Source of the DNA: Acidimicrobiia bacterium | GTDB lineage: Bacteria > Actinomycetota > Acidimicrobiia > Spongiisociales > UBA5794 | Reading direction: 5' to 3' | Assembly (NCBI GenBank): GCA_030066715.1 | Contig: JASJBC010000014.1 | Coordinates: forward strand, 1-36,750 | DNA: 36,750 nt | Shown: piece by piece, positions 1-7,443 of the stretch | How positions within the stretch are numbered: the first letter of the stretch is position 1 | Layout: every line of letters begins with the position of its first letter | Program-made: the position numbers and the translations under genes | Notes under the pieces: model-generated | What the model was told of the DNA's origin: nothing | What the model saw: only the letters and a program-made list of their open reading frames with translations | Databases searched by the model: none

Positions 1-1126
1 GCACGAACGACTTTGCATTCCCGGCGTCGTCCTCAACTCGGACGAGACCTCGATACGCCGACCGACCCCCGCCTTTCGAGATCGACTTCGACGTGATCAA
101 CGACGACGTGTTCGGGGCGGCATGCACCATCTTCGCCCCGGCATCGAGATGCTGACCGGTGTTGGCAAAGGCGATGGAGAGCACCTCACCGTGCGCCCCT
201 TCCTCCATGAGCCAGACGGCCGGATACTTCATCGTCAGGTTGCTGCCGAGGTTGCCGTCGACCCACTCCATGGTGGCGTTCTTGTAGGCGGCGGCGCGCT
301 TCGTGACCAGATTGAACACGTTGTTCGACCAGTTCTGGATGGTCGTGTACCGGCAGCGCCCGCCTTCCTTGACGATGACCTCGACGACGGCCGAGTGCAG
401 CGAGTCGCTGCTGTAGGTCGGTGCCGAGCAGCCTTCGACATAGTGACAGAACGCACCTTCGTCGACGATGATCAACGTCCGCTCGAACTGGCCCATGTTC
501 TCGGCGTTGATCCGGAAGTAGGCCTGGAGAGGCTCCTCGACATGCACGCCGGGCGGCACGTAGACAAAGCTGCCTCCGGACCACACCGCCGAGTTGAGCG
601 CGGCAAACTTGTTGTCGTTGGGCGGGATGATCGTCCCGAAGTACTCCTTGACGAGATCGGGATACTCGCGGACCGCAGTGTCCATGTCGCAGAAGATCAC
701 GCCCAGCTTCTCGAGATCCTCCCGGTTGCGGTGGTAGACGACTTCGCTCTCGTACTGAGCGGTGACGCCGGCGAGGTACTTGCGCTCAGCTTCCGGGATC
801 CCGAGCTTCTCGTAGGTCTCCTTGATGGCATCGGGAACCATGTCCCAATCCTTGGCCTGACCTTCCGTCGGCTTGATGTAGTAGTAGATGTCATCAAAAT
901 CGATCGTGTCGAGCATCTCCGTGCCGCCCCAATTGGGCATTGGCTTGCGCACGAAGCGCTTGTACGCCTTCAGCCGGAAGTCGAGCATCCACTCGGGCTC
1001 ACTCTTCATCGATGACATCTGCCGGATGATGTCCTCGTTGAGACCCTTCTCAGGCTTGAAGACATAGTCCTCCTCGTCGGCCCAGCCGAGCTGGTAACCG
1101 CCAAGGTCAATGTCAACAGTCGTCAT
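1..1126 (-). CDS. sufB: Fe-S cluster assembly scaffold protein SufB (3' end cut by window edge)
   Basis: SufB is the scaffold core (SufBC2D complex) of the SUF iron-sulfur cluster assembly machinery in the cytosol. The reverse strand is open from an ATG at 1126 to the left edge, giving about 375 of the usual ~470 residues. It is missing from the ORF track because its stop lies outside. Readable family segments include [41 protein letters not shown] (the Cys-containing scaffold motif), [11 protein letters not shown] and [13 protein letters not shown]. The start is supported by AAAGGA about 8 nt upstream and by typical N-terminal residues ([15 protein letters not shown]). sufD, sufC and sufS would be expected downstream, to the left of the window. 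No sufR-type regulator gene is visible upstream, where many actinobacteria carry one. Identification is firm. Confidence 0.96.
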   Translation of the reverse strand, partial: MTTVDIDLGGYQLGWADEEDYVFKPEKGLNEDIIRQMSSMKSEPEWMLDFRLKAYKRFVRKPMPNWGGTEMLDTIDFDDIYYYIKPTEGQAKDWDMVPDAIKETYEKLGIPEAERKYLAGVTAQYESEVVYHRNREDLEKLGVIFCDMDTAVREYPDLVKEYFGTIIPPNDNKFAALNSAVWSGGSFVYVPPGVHVEEPLQAYFRINAENMGQFERTLIIVDEGAFCHYVEGCSAPTYSSDSLHSAVVEVIVKEGGRCRYTTIQNWSNNVFNLVTKRAAAYKNATMEWVDGNLGSNLTMKYPAVWLMEEGAHGEVLSIAFANTGQHLDAGAKMVHAAPNTSSLITSKSISKGGGRSAYRGLVRVEDDAGNAKSFV

Positions 1127-1159
1127 TTCAGGATCCTTTGCTCGGGTTGAACAATTAGC

Positions 1160-1187
1160 ACTATAGCGATAGGGGAATGGATTCCCC
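1160..1187 (-). promoter_or_regulatory. sufB promoter with perfect palindrome at the -35 region
   Basis: Read on the reverse strand, a TATAGT -10 box (1160-1165) lies about 34 nt upstream of the sufB ATG. A perfect palindrome, GGGGAAT-CC-ATTCCCC (1172-1187), sits 6 bp further upstream, where RNA polymerase would contact the -35 region. This is a natural place for a repressor or activator of the suf operon. I do not recognise it as a known SufR or IscR site. The -10 box and palindrome are seen directly; the regulatory role is inferred. Confidence 0.5.
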
Positions 1188-1244
1188 GCCGGTGGAAGCG
1201 GCAGGATTGTGCCCGATCGATCGCCAAAACGCCAACACATCTCC

Positions 1245-1294
1245 CGTTCTTGCGGATGGTGCTTCGGTATCCCGAAGTCGTGTCCGCAAGAACG
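1245..1294. other. 50-nt near-perfect hairpin in gene-free stretch
   Basis: A perfect 12-bp inverted repeat (CGTTCTTGCGGA / TCCGCAAGAACG) encloses a second perfect stem (CTTCGG / CCGAAG) with a 4-nt loop. The two stems are separated by 5-nt segments that can partly wobble-pair. Neither side carries a T-run, so this is not a standard intrinsic terminator. It lies between the divergent sufB and the Rossmann-like gene, upstream of both promoters. The rest of the 320-bp gene-free stretch (1127-1446) holds the sufB promoter, a second hairpin and the promoter and RBS of the next gene. Confidence 0.5.
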
Positions 1295-1307
1295 AGAAGA
1301 CGACCTC

Positions 1308-1374
1308 GGATGATGCCGCCGGAACGGGGTGTGGGAGTGGGGGGAAGACCGGGTTCCGCCCCGACGGATCATCC
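1308..1374. other. Second, imperfect hairpin next to the 1245-1294 hairpin
   Basis: GGATGAT (1308-1314) pairs with ATCATCC (1368-1374), and inside it CGGAAC (1320-1325) pairs with GTTCCG (1353-1358). The loop between them is G-rich. Together with the preceding hairpin it makes a structured 130-bp block with no convincing ORF. Small RNA, regulatory or relic element are all possible; the sequence does not decide. Confidence 0.35.
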
Positions 1375-1384
1375 TTGGTACTGG

Positions 1385-1390
1385 TATAAC
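1385..1390 (+). promoter_or_regulatory. Candidate extended -10 promoter for the 1447 gene
   Basis: TGG-TATAAC has the form of an extended -10 element (TGN-TATAAT). It lies about 55 nt upstream of the ATG at 1447, which has its own GGAG ribosome-binding site 6 nt before it. No convincing -35 box is seen. Confidence 0.35.
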
Positions 1391-1446
1391 GTCACCAGTC
1401 GGAGAATTGATCCCGCAATTGTCACGCAGCCGACACGGAGCCAGCG

Positions 1447-1902
1447 ATGCCGGTCATCGTCATTGGAGCAGACACCAGATTGGGGCATGCGATCGTGCCC
1501 GCCCTCCGCCCCGCCTCGGGGGAGATCAGGCTCTTTGCATCAGACGAGGATGCTGTAGCCAGGTACCGGCCCTTCACCAAGGTCGCAGTCGGGGACATCT
1601 CCGACGGGAGTCACGTGGGCGGGGCAGCGATCGGTGCGTTCTGCGCCGTTGTCATTGCAGAGGCGGCCCACGACCAGCGCGAACGCTTCTTTGCCTCCAC
1701 GCCGGATGAGCTCTTCGCCCAGTGGGCGGATGGTCTGGAGGAAGCGGGGATCAGTCGGGTGATCCTCGTCGGCGCCCGATCGGAACTCCCGAATCCAGTG
1801 CGATTGGACAACATCGGGGCGGAGTACGTGCTGGTGGACACGAGCGACAAAGACCTCGCCGCAGTTGCCGACGAGGTGGCCGCAGCCGAGGACGCCGCCT
1901 AG
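1447..1902 (+). CDS. Small NAD(P)-binding Rossmann-like protein, function unknown
   Basis: The protein has 151 residues and starts with a beta-strand/turn typical of a dinucleotide-binding fold ([20 protein letters not shown]). The fingerprint is imperfect (GADTRLG instead of GxxGxxG). A second strand ([10 protein letters not shown]) follows around residue 105. It resembles the N-terminal part of short NAD-dependent epimerase or NmrA-like proteins, but is too short to hold a complete catalytic domain. ATG is preceded by GGAG at good spacing. The gene converges on the Eis-type gene, and their stop codons share the 4-bp palindrome CTAG (1899-1902). It is probably a real gene; a specific function cannot be assigned. 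Confidence 0.72.
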   Translation: MPVIVIGADTRLGHAIVPALRPASGEIRLFASDEDAVARYRPFTKVAVGDISDGSHVGGAAIGAFCAVVIAEAAHDQRERFFASTPDELFAQWADGLEEAGISRVILVGARSELPNPVRLDNIGAEYVLVDTSDKDLAAVADEVAAAEDAA

Positions 1903-3128
1903 AACACCTCCGCACACCACGGGGCAACCGAGATGCGGAACAGCGCATCCAGCTTGCCGACGGCCTCCACCGACCCCTCGATACGGCCGACTCTGGCGAG
2001 ACCCATGGCGTCACGCCCGCCCAGATAGAGCGCACCCAGCGTGCTGACGTCCATCGCCAGGTCCGCCTCGGTGACGACCTTGTCCACGGTGGCCACACCG
2101 TTCTCGACGGTGATCCGATAGGTCCCAGCGTTCCAGTCGGCAAACGCGTCCGCAACAGCGATCGTGATGGTGCCGCTCCCCGCATAGGTGCGGCGCCGCA
2201 GCGCATCGGCGACATCGACGAGCCTGATCCACAGGCTGTCCGACATGTTCGTGGTGGTGACGGCCCGGCCGTCGTGCAGCAGCAGCTGAAGCGGATCGTC
2301 GGCGGCGATGTTCCAGCACTTCACGATCGGGAAGAGATCTACGTTCGTTGCGTAGTGCCACAGTGCCCGATATCCCGCATCGGTCGTCGCAATCACCTCC
2401 CGGATCCTGAGTTCGCCCTCAGCGAGCTGGTCCCAGCTGGCCTTTTGCCGGTAGGTCATGTAGCCAACGGGTTCGCCATCGACCTCGGCGATCGCATGCC
2501 GCAGCGCACTCTGCCCTTCCCTGTGCTTCTCGGGATCGAAGAAGAGGCGCCACTTCCACCAGTCGGCCGACCGTTGGAACATGCCCGGCCGGCCCCCCTG
2601 CACCGCTGCGAACAACGGCGGCAGCAGCACCTCGGCCTCCTCGGCGGGCGCCAGCCGGACCATCACCCCTTCTTCGCTCCGACCGCGCCCGGCAAAGCGT
2701 GCGTCGTACTTGATGCCGCGCATGCGGACGGCCGGCCCGTAGCCGTAGCGCCCGTAGATGGGGACCTCCGATGCCCAGAGCCCACCAAGTGGTTCGCCGC
2801 GGTCACGGGCGGCGTCGATGTGTTTGCGCATCATCGCGGTCAACATGCCCTGGCGGGTGTGTGTGGGCTGCACCGTGATGATCGTCAGCCCGGACATAGG
2901 AACCTGTGCCCCACCGGGAACGGTGAGGGTCAGCGCGAAGTCTCCGCCGGTACCCATGATCTCGTCGCCGGCGAACACGGGCAGCATGCGCTCGCGATCG
3001 AACATCGCTCTGAAACGTTCGCCGCCCTGCTCGTCGTCGAGGTCGGCGTCGTGGCCGAAACCGGACGAGATGGCCTGCCGAAACGCGTCGACATCTTCGG
3101 GCTTGAGTTCACGGATCTCGAAATTCAT
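1899..3128 (-). CDS. Eis-family GNAT N-acetyltransferase
   Basis: This 409-residue protein is close to the usual ~400-415 residues of Eis ('enhanced intracellular survival') proteins. These acetylate amines, including aminoglycosides in mycobacteria, using acetyl-CoA. An N-terminal GNAT domain carries the acetyl-CoA loop (VQPTHTRQGML, about residue 89). The hallmark IYGRYGYG follows near residue 124, then a second degenerate GNAT-like region and an SCP2-like C-terminal domain. It ends in WCAEVF, with the terminal Phe carboxylate that acts as general base in the family. The ORF track starts at a GTG (3137). I prefer the ATG at 3128 because a TAGCGT -10 box sits exactly 7 nt before it, as in many leaderless genes here. 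The natural substrate is unknown. Confidence 0.9.
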   Translation of the reverse strand: MNFEIRELKPEDVDAFRQAISSGFGHDADLDDEQGGERFRAMFDRERMLPVFAGDEIMGTGGDFALTLTVPGGAQVPMSGLTIITVQPTHTRQGMLTAMMRKHIDAARDRGEPLGGLWASEVPIYGRYGYGPAVRMRGIKYDARFAGRGRSEEGVMVRLAPAEEAEVLLPPLFAAVQGGRPGMFQRSADWWKWRLFFDPEKHREGQSALRHAIAEVDGEPVGYMTYRQKASWDQLAEGELRIREVIATTDAGYRALWHYATNVDLFPIVKCWNIAADDPLQLLLHDGRAVTTTNMSDSLWIRLVDVADALRRRTYAGSGTITIAVADAFADWNAGTYRITVENGVATVDKVVTEADLAMDVSTLGALYLGGRDAMGLARVGRIEGSVEAVGKLDALFRISVAPWCAEVF

Positions 3129-3135
3129 GGCCTGC

Positions 3136-3141
3136 ACGCTA
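3136..3141 (-). promoter_or_regulatory. -10 box of a leaderless promoter for the Eis-type gene
   Basis: On the reverse strand TAGCGT is followed by 7 nt and then the ATG at 3128, so transcription should begin at or next to the start codon. There is no Shine-Dalgarno sequence. This box overlaps the alternative GTG start at 3137, which argues against that start. Confidence 0.45.
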
Positions 3142-3226
3142 TCAGCCCTGCCACCGGCCCGATGGTCGTCATTGCTGTGCTCGGGTACTGCCTAGTCTCC
3201 TGAAACCGCCCCGAGAGGAGTATTTC

Positions 3227-4015
3227 GTGCATCCGGTACGAATCGCCGTCCAACTTCACCCGCAGCACGCCGACTACGGCGACATCCGCCGCGCCGTCGC
3301 AGAGGCCGAGGACCTCGGTGTCGACATCGTGTACAACTGGGACCACTTCTATCCGCTGTACGGCGATGCCGACGGAAAGCACTTCGAGTGTTGGACGATG
3401 CTCGGCGCCTGGGCGGAACAGACAACGCGAGTTGAGATCGGCGCCCTGGTCACCTGCAATTCGTATCGGAACCCAAACCTGCTCGGCGACATGGCCAGAA
3501 CCGTTGACCACATGTCAGGAGGTCGGCTGATCCTCGGTATCGGGTCAGGATGGTTCCAGCGTGACTACGACGAATTCGGTTACGAGTTCGGAACCGCGCC
3601 CAGCCGTCTCCGCGACCTCGACCGTGATCTTCCCTTGATCAAGGAACGAATGGACAAGGGCAACCCGGCGCCGACACGCAAGATCCCGGTTCTCATCGGT
3701 GGCGGCGGCGAGAAGGTCACGTTGCGGATCACGGCCGAGCACGCCGACATGTGGCACTTCTTCGGAACCCCGGAACAGATGGGGCGCAAGAGCAAGATCC
3801 TCGACGACTGGTGCGCCAAGGTAGGACGTGATCCGGCCGAAATCGAGCGGACGACACAGATCGACTACGACCGCATGGATGCCGATCCGCACACGATCGG
3901 CGAGGAATTCCTCTCCTTGGGCTTCTCGACCTATACCTTCGGCCTCAACGGCCCCAACTACGACATGACTGTCGTCAAGCCATGGCTGGCCTGGCGAGAC
4001 GAGAAGAACGGCTGA
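3227..4015 (+). CDS. LLM-class F420-dependent oxidoreductase
   Basis: A 262-residue luciferase-like monooxygenase-family (TIM-barrel) protein of the F420-dependent actinobacterial type. Family features include the N-terminal strand VRIAVQLHPQHADY, DIVYNWDHFYPLYGD near residue 35, RVEIGALVTCNSYRNPNLLGDMARTVDHMSGGR-type segments (around 70-100), LILGIGSGWFQRDYDEFGY, and IPVLIGGGGEKVTLRITAEHADMW-type text near 155-180. The start is GTG with GAGAGGAG 6 nt upstream. The substrate cannot be inferred. It faces the Eis-type gene across an 89-bp divergent region containing a CTAGTCT -10-like sequence, and is followed by a strong hairpin. Confidence 0.9.
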   Translation: MHPVRIAVQLHPQHADYGDIRRAVAEAEDLGVDIVYNWDHFYPLYGDADGKHFECWTMLGAWAEQTTRVEIGALVTCNSYRNPNLLGDMARTVDHMSGGRLILGIGSGWFQRDYDEFGYEFGTAPSRLRDLDRDLPLIKERMDKGNPAPTRKIPVLIGGGGEKVTLRITAEHADMWHFFGTPEQMGRKSKILDDWCAKVGRDPAEIERTTQIDYDRMDADPHTIGEEFLSLGFSTYTFGLNGPNYDMTVVKPWLAWRDEKNG

Positions 4016-4032
4016 ATAGCCCCGACGCGCCA

Positions 4033-4061
4033 CGATCGCCCTCCCCACCAGAGGGCGATCG
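4033..4061 (+). terminator. Probable hairpin terminator after the F420 oxidoreductase gene
   Basis: A perfect 11-bp stem (CGATCGCCCTC / GAGGGCGATCG) with a 7-nt loop begins 18 nt after the stop codon. There is no U-tract, so it would be a T-less (actinobacterial-style) terminator or a 3'-end stabiliser. Because it is symmetric it could also serve the convergent amidohydrolase gene, though it lies about 190 bp beyond that gene's stop. Confidence 0.5.
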
Positions 4062-4125
4062 CTTACTGGCCCGCCACGTCCCCTTGCGGGGAGTTCTTGT
4101 GCCGTGTGTTCCCTATCGGCAGTAG

Positions 4126-4195
4126 GCCACTGGAAGTTAAAAGTCCGCGGTGACCAATCTCCGATCACCAGGAGTGACCAGTCACCTGACTCCAC
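4126..4195. repeat. Degenerate short intergenic repeat (ggtgactgGTCACT-like words)
   Basis: On the reverse strand the words GGTGACTGGTCACT, GGTGATCGG, GATTGGTCACC and CCAGTGGCC follow each other. A frame would read as repeated TG-D/H-W-S units. Such GTCACTGG/GATTGG strings occur as non-coding intergenic repeats in many genomes. The spurious reverse ORF 3545-4321 arises partly from it. Short and imperfect, so low confidence. The rest of the 4016-4253 gap holds only the hairpin. Confidence 0.3.
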
Positions 4196-4253
4196 CCCCA
4201 CGTGCCACCCGGGGCGGAGCCCGGCGAAGCAAACGACCCGGCGAGATCGTTGG

Positions 4254-5498
4254 TCAGTGCCCCGGGATGCCACCGATCGCCGCCATTCCGCCCCGGTCGA
4301 CCAATGCCCCGTGGCTGACAACGGCCAGCGGTGTGGGTTGGAAGCGGAGGGCCTCTGTGACGTCGGGAACCGGGAGTATCACCAGGTGGGCGGGATTGCC
4401 GACTGCGAGCGTGTGATCGGCGACGCCCATGCTCTCTGCCGCTCTCGTCGTCACCATGTCGTACACCGTCTCCTGCCCGTCCCGGGTCATCATCCAGAGC
4501 AGGTGCGCCCCGAGGAAAGCCACCTCGAGCATGTTGTTGCGACCGAAGGCGTAGTAAGCGTCGGAGATGTCGTCCTGCCCCAGGACGACATTGACTCCTG
4601 CGGCAAGAAGCTCGGCAACCCGGGCGTGGAGCGGGCCGGTGTGCGGATCGGACACGATCGAGACCCGTGCCTCGCGCAGCAGGGCGACGAGCCGCTCCAG
4701 GTACGGCATCGGGTATAGCTCCATTGCCCGACAGTGATGAGCCAGCGCCCGCCCATGCCAACCTCTGGAGATGGCCTCGACCGCCATCATCTCCAAGGTC
4801 CGCAGACCAGGGTCGCCGGCGTCATCGAGAAGCATCGAGACGTCCTTGCCGTATTCGGCGGCAAGGTCGAATGCGATGCGAACATGCTCCTGCATGGCGT
4901 TCTCTGTGAACTCGATCCAGGGAATTCCGCCGACCACATCGGCGCCAATGTCGATCGACTTGTGGAGCAGCTCAACAGTTCCCGGTTCCTTGATGATGCC
5001 GTCCTGCGGAAAGGCGACGACCTGCAAATCGACGATGCCGGAGAACTCGTCGCGTACTGCGCACAGCACCTCGACTCCTCGGGTGCCTGCCTTCGAGTCG
5101 ACGTCTGCAAACGCCCGGATGTGCGTGGTGCCGTAGAAGGCGGCCATCGCCGTGGCGCGACGAACCAGCGCCAGCATCTGGTCGGCGTCCTGGCTCCGCT
5201 TCACTTCGGCGGCAGCGTCGATGGCGCTCATTGCCTGCCCCATACCCTCGCCCTGATAGAAATCCAGCGCGTGATCACCCAAGCGGGCGAGAGTGAAGAC
5301 CTTGTCCAAATGGAGATGGGCGTTACAGAAGCTCTCGGTGACCAGTCCGCTCCCGGCGTCGATAACGACATCAGCACTTTGTCGTGTGCTCCCGGCGTCC
5401 TCGATAGCTGTGATTGCTCCGGCATCGACGGTGATGTCATGAAGACCAGGCCGCCCGCGCAGACTTGCAGATTCGATCAGGATTGATTCGCCGGTCAT
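4254..5498 (-). CDS. Cytosine-deaminase-like amidohydrolase with altered metal site
   Basis: A 414-residue member of the CodA/cytosine-deaminase branch of the amidohydrolase superfamily. HLHLDK (61-66) matches the first metal-binding HxH, and LQVVAFPQDGI (about 158) and GADVVGGIPWIEFT (about 185) match CodA closely. LAHHCRAM supplies the histidine equivalent to E. coli CodA H246 (H255), and GQDDISDAYY supplies the metal-ligand Asp (D309, CodA D313). However, the CodA segment VHCDE, holding metal ligand H214 and catalytic E217, reads MLLDD here (L223, D226). Either the subfamily uses a different metal geometry and substrate, or deaminase activity is lost. ATG has AGGAG 7 nt upstream. It stands alone, so the substrate is not indicated by context. 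Confidence 0.85.
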   Translation of the reverse strand: MTGESILIESASLRGRPGLHDITVDAGAITAIEDAGSTRQSADVVIDAGSGLVTESFCNAHLHLDKVFTLARLGDHALDFYQGEGMGQAMSAIDAAAEVKRSQDADQMLALVRRATAMAAFYGTTHIRAFADVDSKAGTRGVEVLCAVRDEFSGIVDLQVVAFPQDGIIKEPGTVELLHKSIDIGADVVGGIPWIEFTENAMQEHVRIAFDLAAEYGKDVSMLLDDAGDPGLRTLEMMAVEAISRGWHGRALAHHCRAMELYPMPYLERLVALLREARVSIVSDPHTGPLHARVAELLAAGVNVVLGQDDISDAYYAFGRNNMLEVAFLGAHLLWMMTRDGQETVYDMVTTRAAESMGVADHTLAVGNPAHLVILPVPDVTEALRFQPTPLAVVSHGALVDRGGMAAIGGIPGH

Positions 5499-5642
5499 GA
5501 CCTCACTCCTCAGTGGACCGTCCCATCATCGCGGAATGGTCGCACCCATGTGCTCCTGGCGCAGCGATCCTCGGCCAGACGCGCCGCAGCGGCTCGATTG
5601 GCAAAGGCTTTCGATCCTGCACGTCTGGTGATTGCGCCGGCG

Positions 5643-6758
5643 CTATGCCGGCGGGTCAACGCCACTTGCGACGTTGCGGAGGAAACGGCGTTGCTGTGGC
5701 GGCGAGTCGGGATCGATCCTGAAACCGAGTCCGTGCACAACAACGTGATGATGAAACCAGCAGAGCGTGGTGAGGTTGTCTGCCTCGTGATCACCACCGT
5801 TGCTCCGCATTCGGATGTGATGAGCCTGGAGCCGGTAGCGAGAATGACACCCGGCGACCGTGCACCCGCCATCGCGGTGGGCGACGAAACGGCGCATCTC
5901 GGGCGGGATGGCCCGGGTCCGGTCCGAGGCAACAACGGGTTTGCCGTTTTCGAGACCGACGAGCTGCACGCGTCCCTCGCACAAAATGCGGTCCAGCACG
6001 GCCGGGCCGACCCGGGGACCAAACTGGATTTCGGCTCCCAACTCCCCATGGAACCGGGACTCGGCTGCGTCAAAGAACACGGTCACCAACGGCTCCGAAC
6101 GCCCCTGGTGGTTGCGGTTGCGGTCAATCGGTTCCCTGGAGTCCTGGCAGATCGAGACCAGAGCGTCGGCCCTGCGTTGCGCCCGAGTCTGAACGGGACC
6201 AGGGAGATCACCAAACTGGTCTGCCCGTTCCTCTACGGCGTCTCGAATGACTACGTACTCGAAGCCGGGCAGCTCACCGGCGATACGCCCTGAGGAGTTG
6301 TCGAGCGAGTCTTGGAAGCAGATGAATCTGTCGACGACCCGGTCCCGTTCGCTCGAGTGCGTAATCCTGCGCTGCCTGGATCGCATCCGATCAACGGCGG
6401 CGATGTTGAATCCAAACGAACGACGGATCGTTTCCTCATCCGCTTCAGACACAATGAGGCGTGAGGTGGCGATGATCCGCTCGAATGACAACCCTTCTGA
6501 AGAGGCAACCATTTCTGGCTGATGAGGCAATTGTCTTGCAGCGTCCACCAAGTCACGCGCAGTGTGCGCCGACACGTCCAACCTTCCCCTGGTCCACTCC
6601 TGCATTGATCGCGCCCCATCGACTCGATGCACTTGCCGCATGTCCAGCCGGTGGAGCACTTTGGCTTGGCGTAGCCGAAGCCGGGCAATCTCGTCCTCGA
6701 GGTCGAGCAGCTTCTGCTCCAGCTCGTCGATCGTGGTGTTGAGATCTGTGTCCAACAT
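5643..6758 (-). CDS. DUF222 / HNH endonuclease domain protein (13E12-repeat family)
   Basis: A 371-residue protein with an N-terminal helical DUF222 region and a C-terminal HNH nuclease motif: CTVAGCHSRYRLQAHHI, then GGDHEADNLTTLCWFHHHVVVH (split Cys pair, HH, N-L, LC, HH-xx-H). This is the 13E12-type family found in many copies in actinobacterial genomes, with unproven role (possibly DNA cleavage linked to mobile elements). Residues 1-35 form a predicted coiled coil (TTIDELEQKLLDLEDEIARL). The start at 6758 has no Shine-Dalgarno but a TACGTT box 6 nt upstream. No inteins, repeats or integrase lie nearby. Between its stop and the amidohydrolase start (5499-5642) I see no gene. Confidence 0.9.
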   Translation of the reverse strand: MLDTDLNTTIDELEQKLLDLEDEIARLRLRQAKVLHRLDMRQVHRVDGARSMQEWTRGRLDVSAHTARDLVDAARQLPHQPEMVASSEGLSFERIIATSRLIVSEADEETIRRSFGFNIAAVDRMRSRQRRITHSSERDRVVDRFICFQDSLDNSSGRIAGELPGFEYVVIRDAVEERADQFGDLPGPVQTRAQRRADALVSICQDSREPIDRNRNHQGRSEPLVTVFFDAAESRFHGELGAEIQFGPRVGPAVLDRILCEGRVQLVGLENGKPVVASDRTRAIPPEMRRFVAHRDGGCTVAGCHSRYRLQAHHIRMRSNGGDHEADNLTTLCWFHHHVVVHGLGFRIDPDSPPQQRRFLRNVASGVDPPA

Positions 6759-6764
6759 GGCGAC

Positions 6765-6770
6765 AACGTA
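6765..6770 (-). promoter_or_regulatory. -10 box of a leaderless promoter for the DUF222/HNH gene
   Basis: On the reverse strand TACGTT is followed by 6 nt and the ATG at 6758. There is no ribosome-binding site. Confidence 0.4.
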
Positions 6771-6836
6771 TCAGCCGCCCATGACAAGAAATCGATTGTG
6801 AGACAACGAAAAGAAGCGAATCGAACAGTCCTTGCG

Positions 6837-7427
6837 TTACCCCGAATCGGCGGCGGCCAACAGCCGCTGCCATACGTGATCAGCTGCGAGGTTGTCCCGC
6901 AGGAATGCCTTCTCGGTCCAACTCAGCGCCGGGATGACACGCCCCGCATCAACATCGTCCTTGGGGCGGACAGCTTTGCTCTTGAAGAGGAGTTGCACGT
7001 CGGGCGCCAGGTAGGGCACTCCGTCACGGTTGTACAGGACTGCGTTGCGCCACGGCCGCCGAACGGTTGGGTCACGGCGGTAGACCCACTCGTCATCGGT
7101 CCCGTCACCGATCGTGAGATCGATTTCCCATTCGTCCCTGCGCCGCGCCCAGATATTGTTCTCACCATCGGCGAGCGGCCGCCCGTCCCACTCGCTCACG
7201 GTGCCGCGAGCTGCAACAGCAAGGCTCCACCCGGCGAACCACTCGAAGACAACATCAACCTCACCGCGGACAAGACCGAGATCGGTGTCCTCGTGCTCAC
7301 GCCAGCTGTGACCGACGTGCATCTCGAGCGCATGGCCACCGCTGAGCCACCAGCGAAACGGCGCACCTGCCATATGGGAGAGGACTTCGTCGATCGCCAT
7401 CGGCACCCACGGATCCGCAACATCCAT
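6837..7427 (-). CDS. Nucleotidyltransferase-fold protein (aminoglycoside/lincosamide NTase-like)
   Basis: About 196 residues. Near the N-terminus, WWLSGGHALEMHVGHSWREH followed by EDTDLGL matches the nucleotidyltransferase signature GG-x-A-x(2)-x-h-G-x(2)-R-x-H-x-D-x-D, known from ANT(2'')-type and lincosamide nucleotidyltransferases and from many uncharacterised relatives. WEIDLTIGD later supplies a candidate third acidic residue, and PEVQLLFKAK-like text (PDVQLLFKSK) is typical of the C-terminal part. Whether it modifies drugs is not known. The ORF track start (7556) lies deep in the preceding gene. Candidates are ATG 7427 (used; fits the domain start) or ATG 7454, which would overlap the preceding gene by 11 bp and be translationally coupled. 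No clear Shine-Dalgarno decides. Confidence 0.75.
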   Translation of the reverse strand: MDVADPWVPMAIDEVLSHMAGAPFRWWLSGGHALEMHVGHSWREHEDTDLGLVRGEVDVVFEWFAGWSLAVAARGTVSEWDGRPLADGENNIWARRRDEWEIDLTIGDGTDDEWVYRRDPTVRRPWRNAVLYNRDGVPYLAPDVQLLFKSKAVRPKDDVDAGRVIPALSWTEKAFLRDNLAADHVWQRLLAAADSG

Positions 7428-7443
7428 GCAGACAGTATCGCGG

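Noticed and set aside
122-1015. 297-residue forward ORF
   Set aside because: Antisense to sufB, whose reading frame matches the family throughout but is missing from the track because it runs off the window.
3545-4321. 258-residue reverse ORF with repeated TGDWS-like units
   Set aside because: Overlaps the F420-type oxidoreductase gene and an intergenic repeat; no family features.
5510-6073. Reverse ORF overlapping the end of the DUF222/HNH gene; considered as a frameshifted extension
   Set aside because: The HNH protein ends at a normal distance after its motif, and the other frame shows no recognisable continuation.
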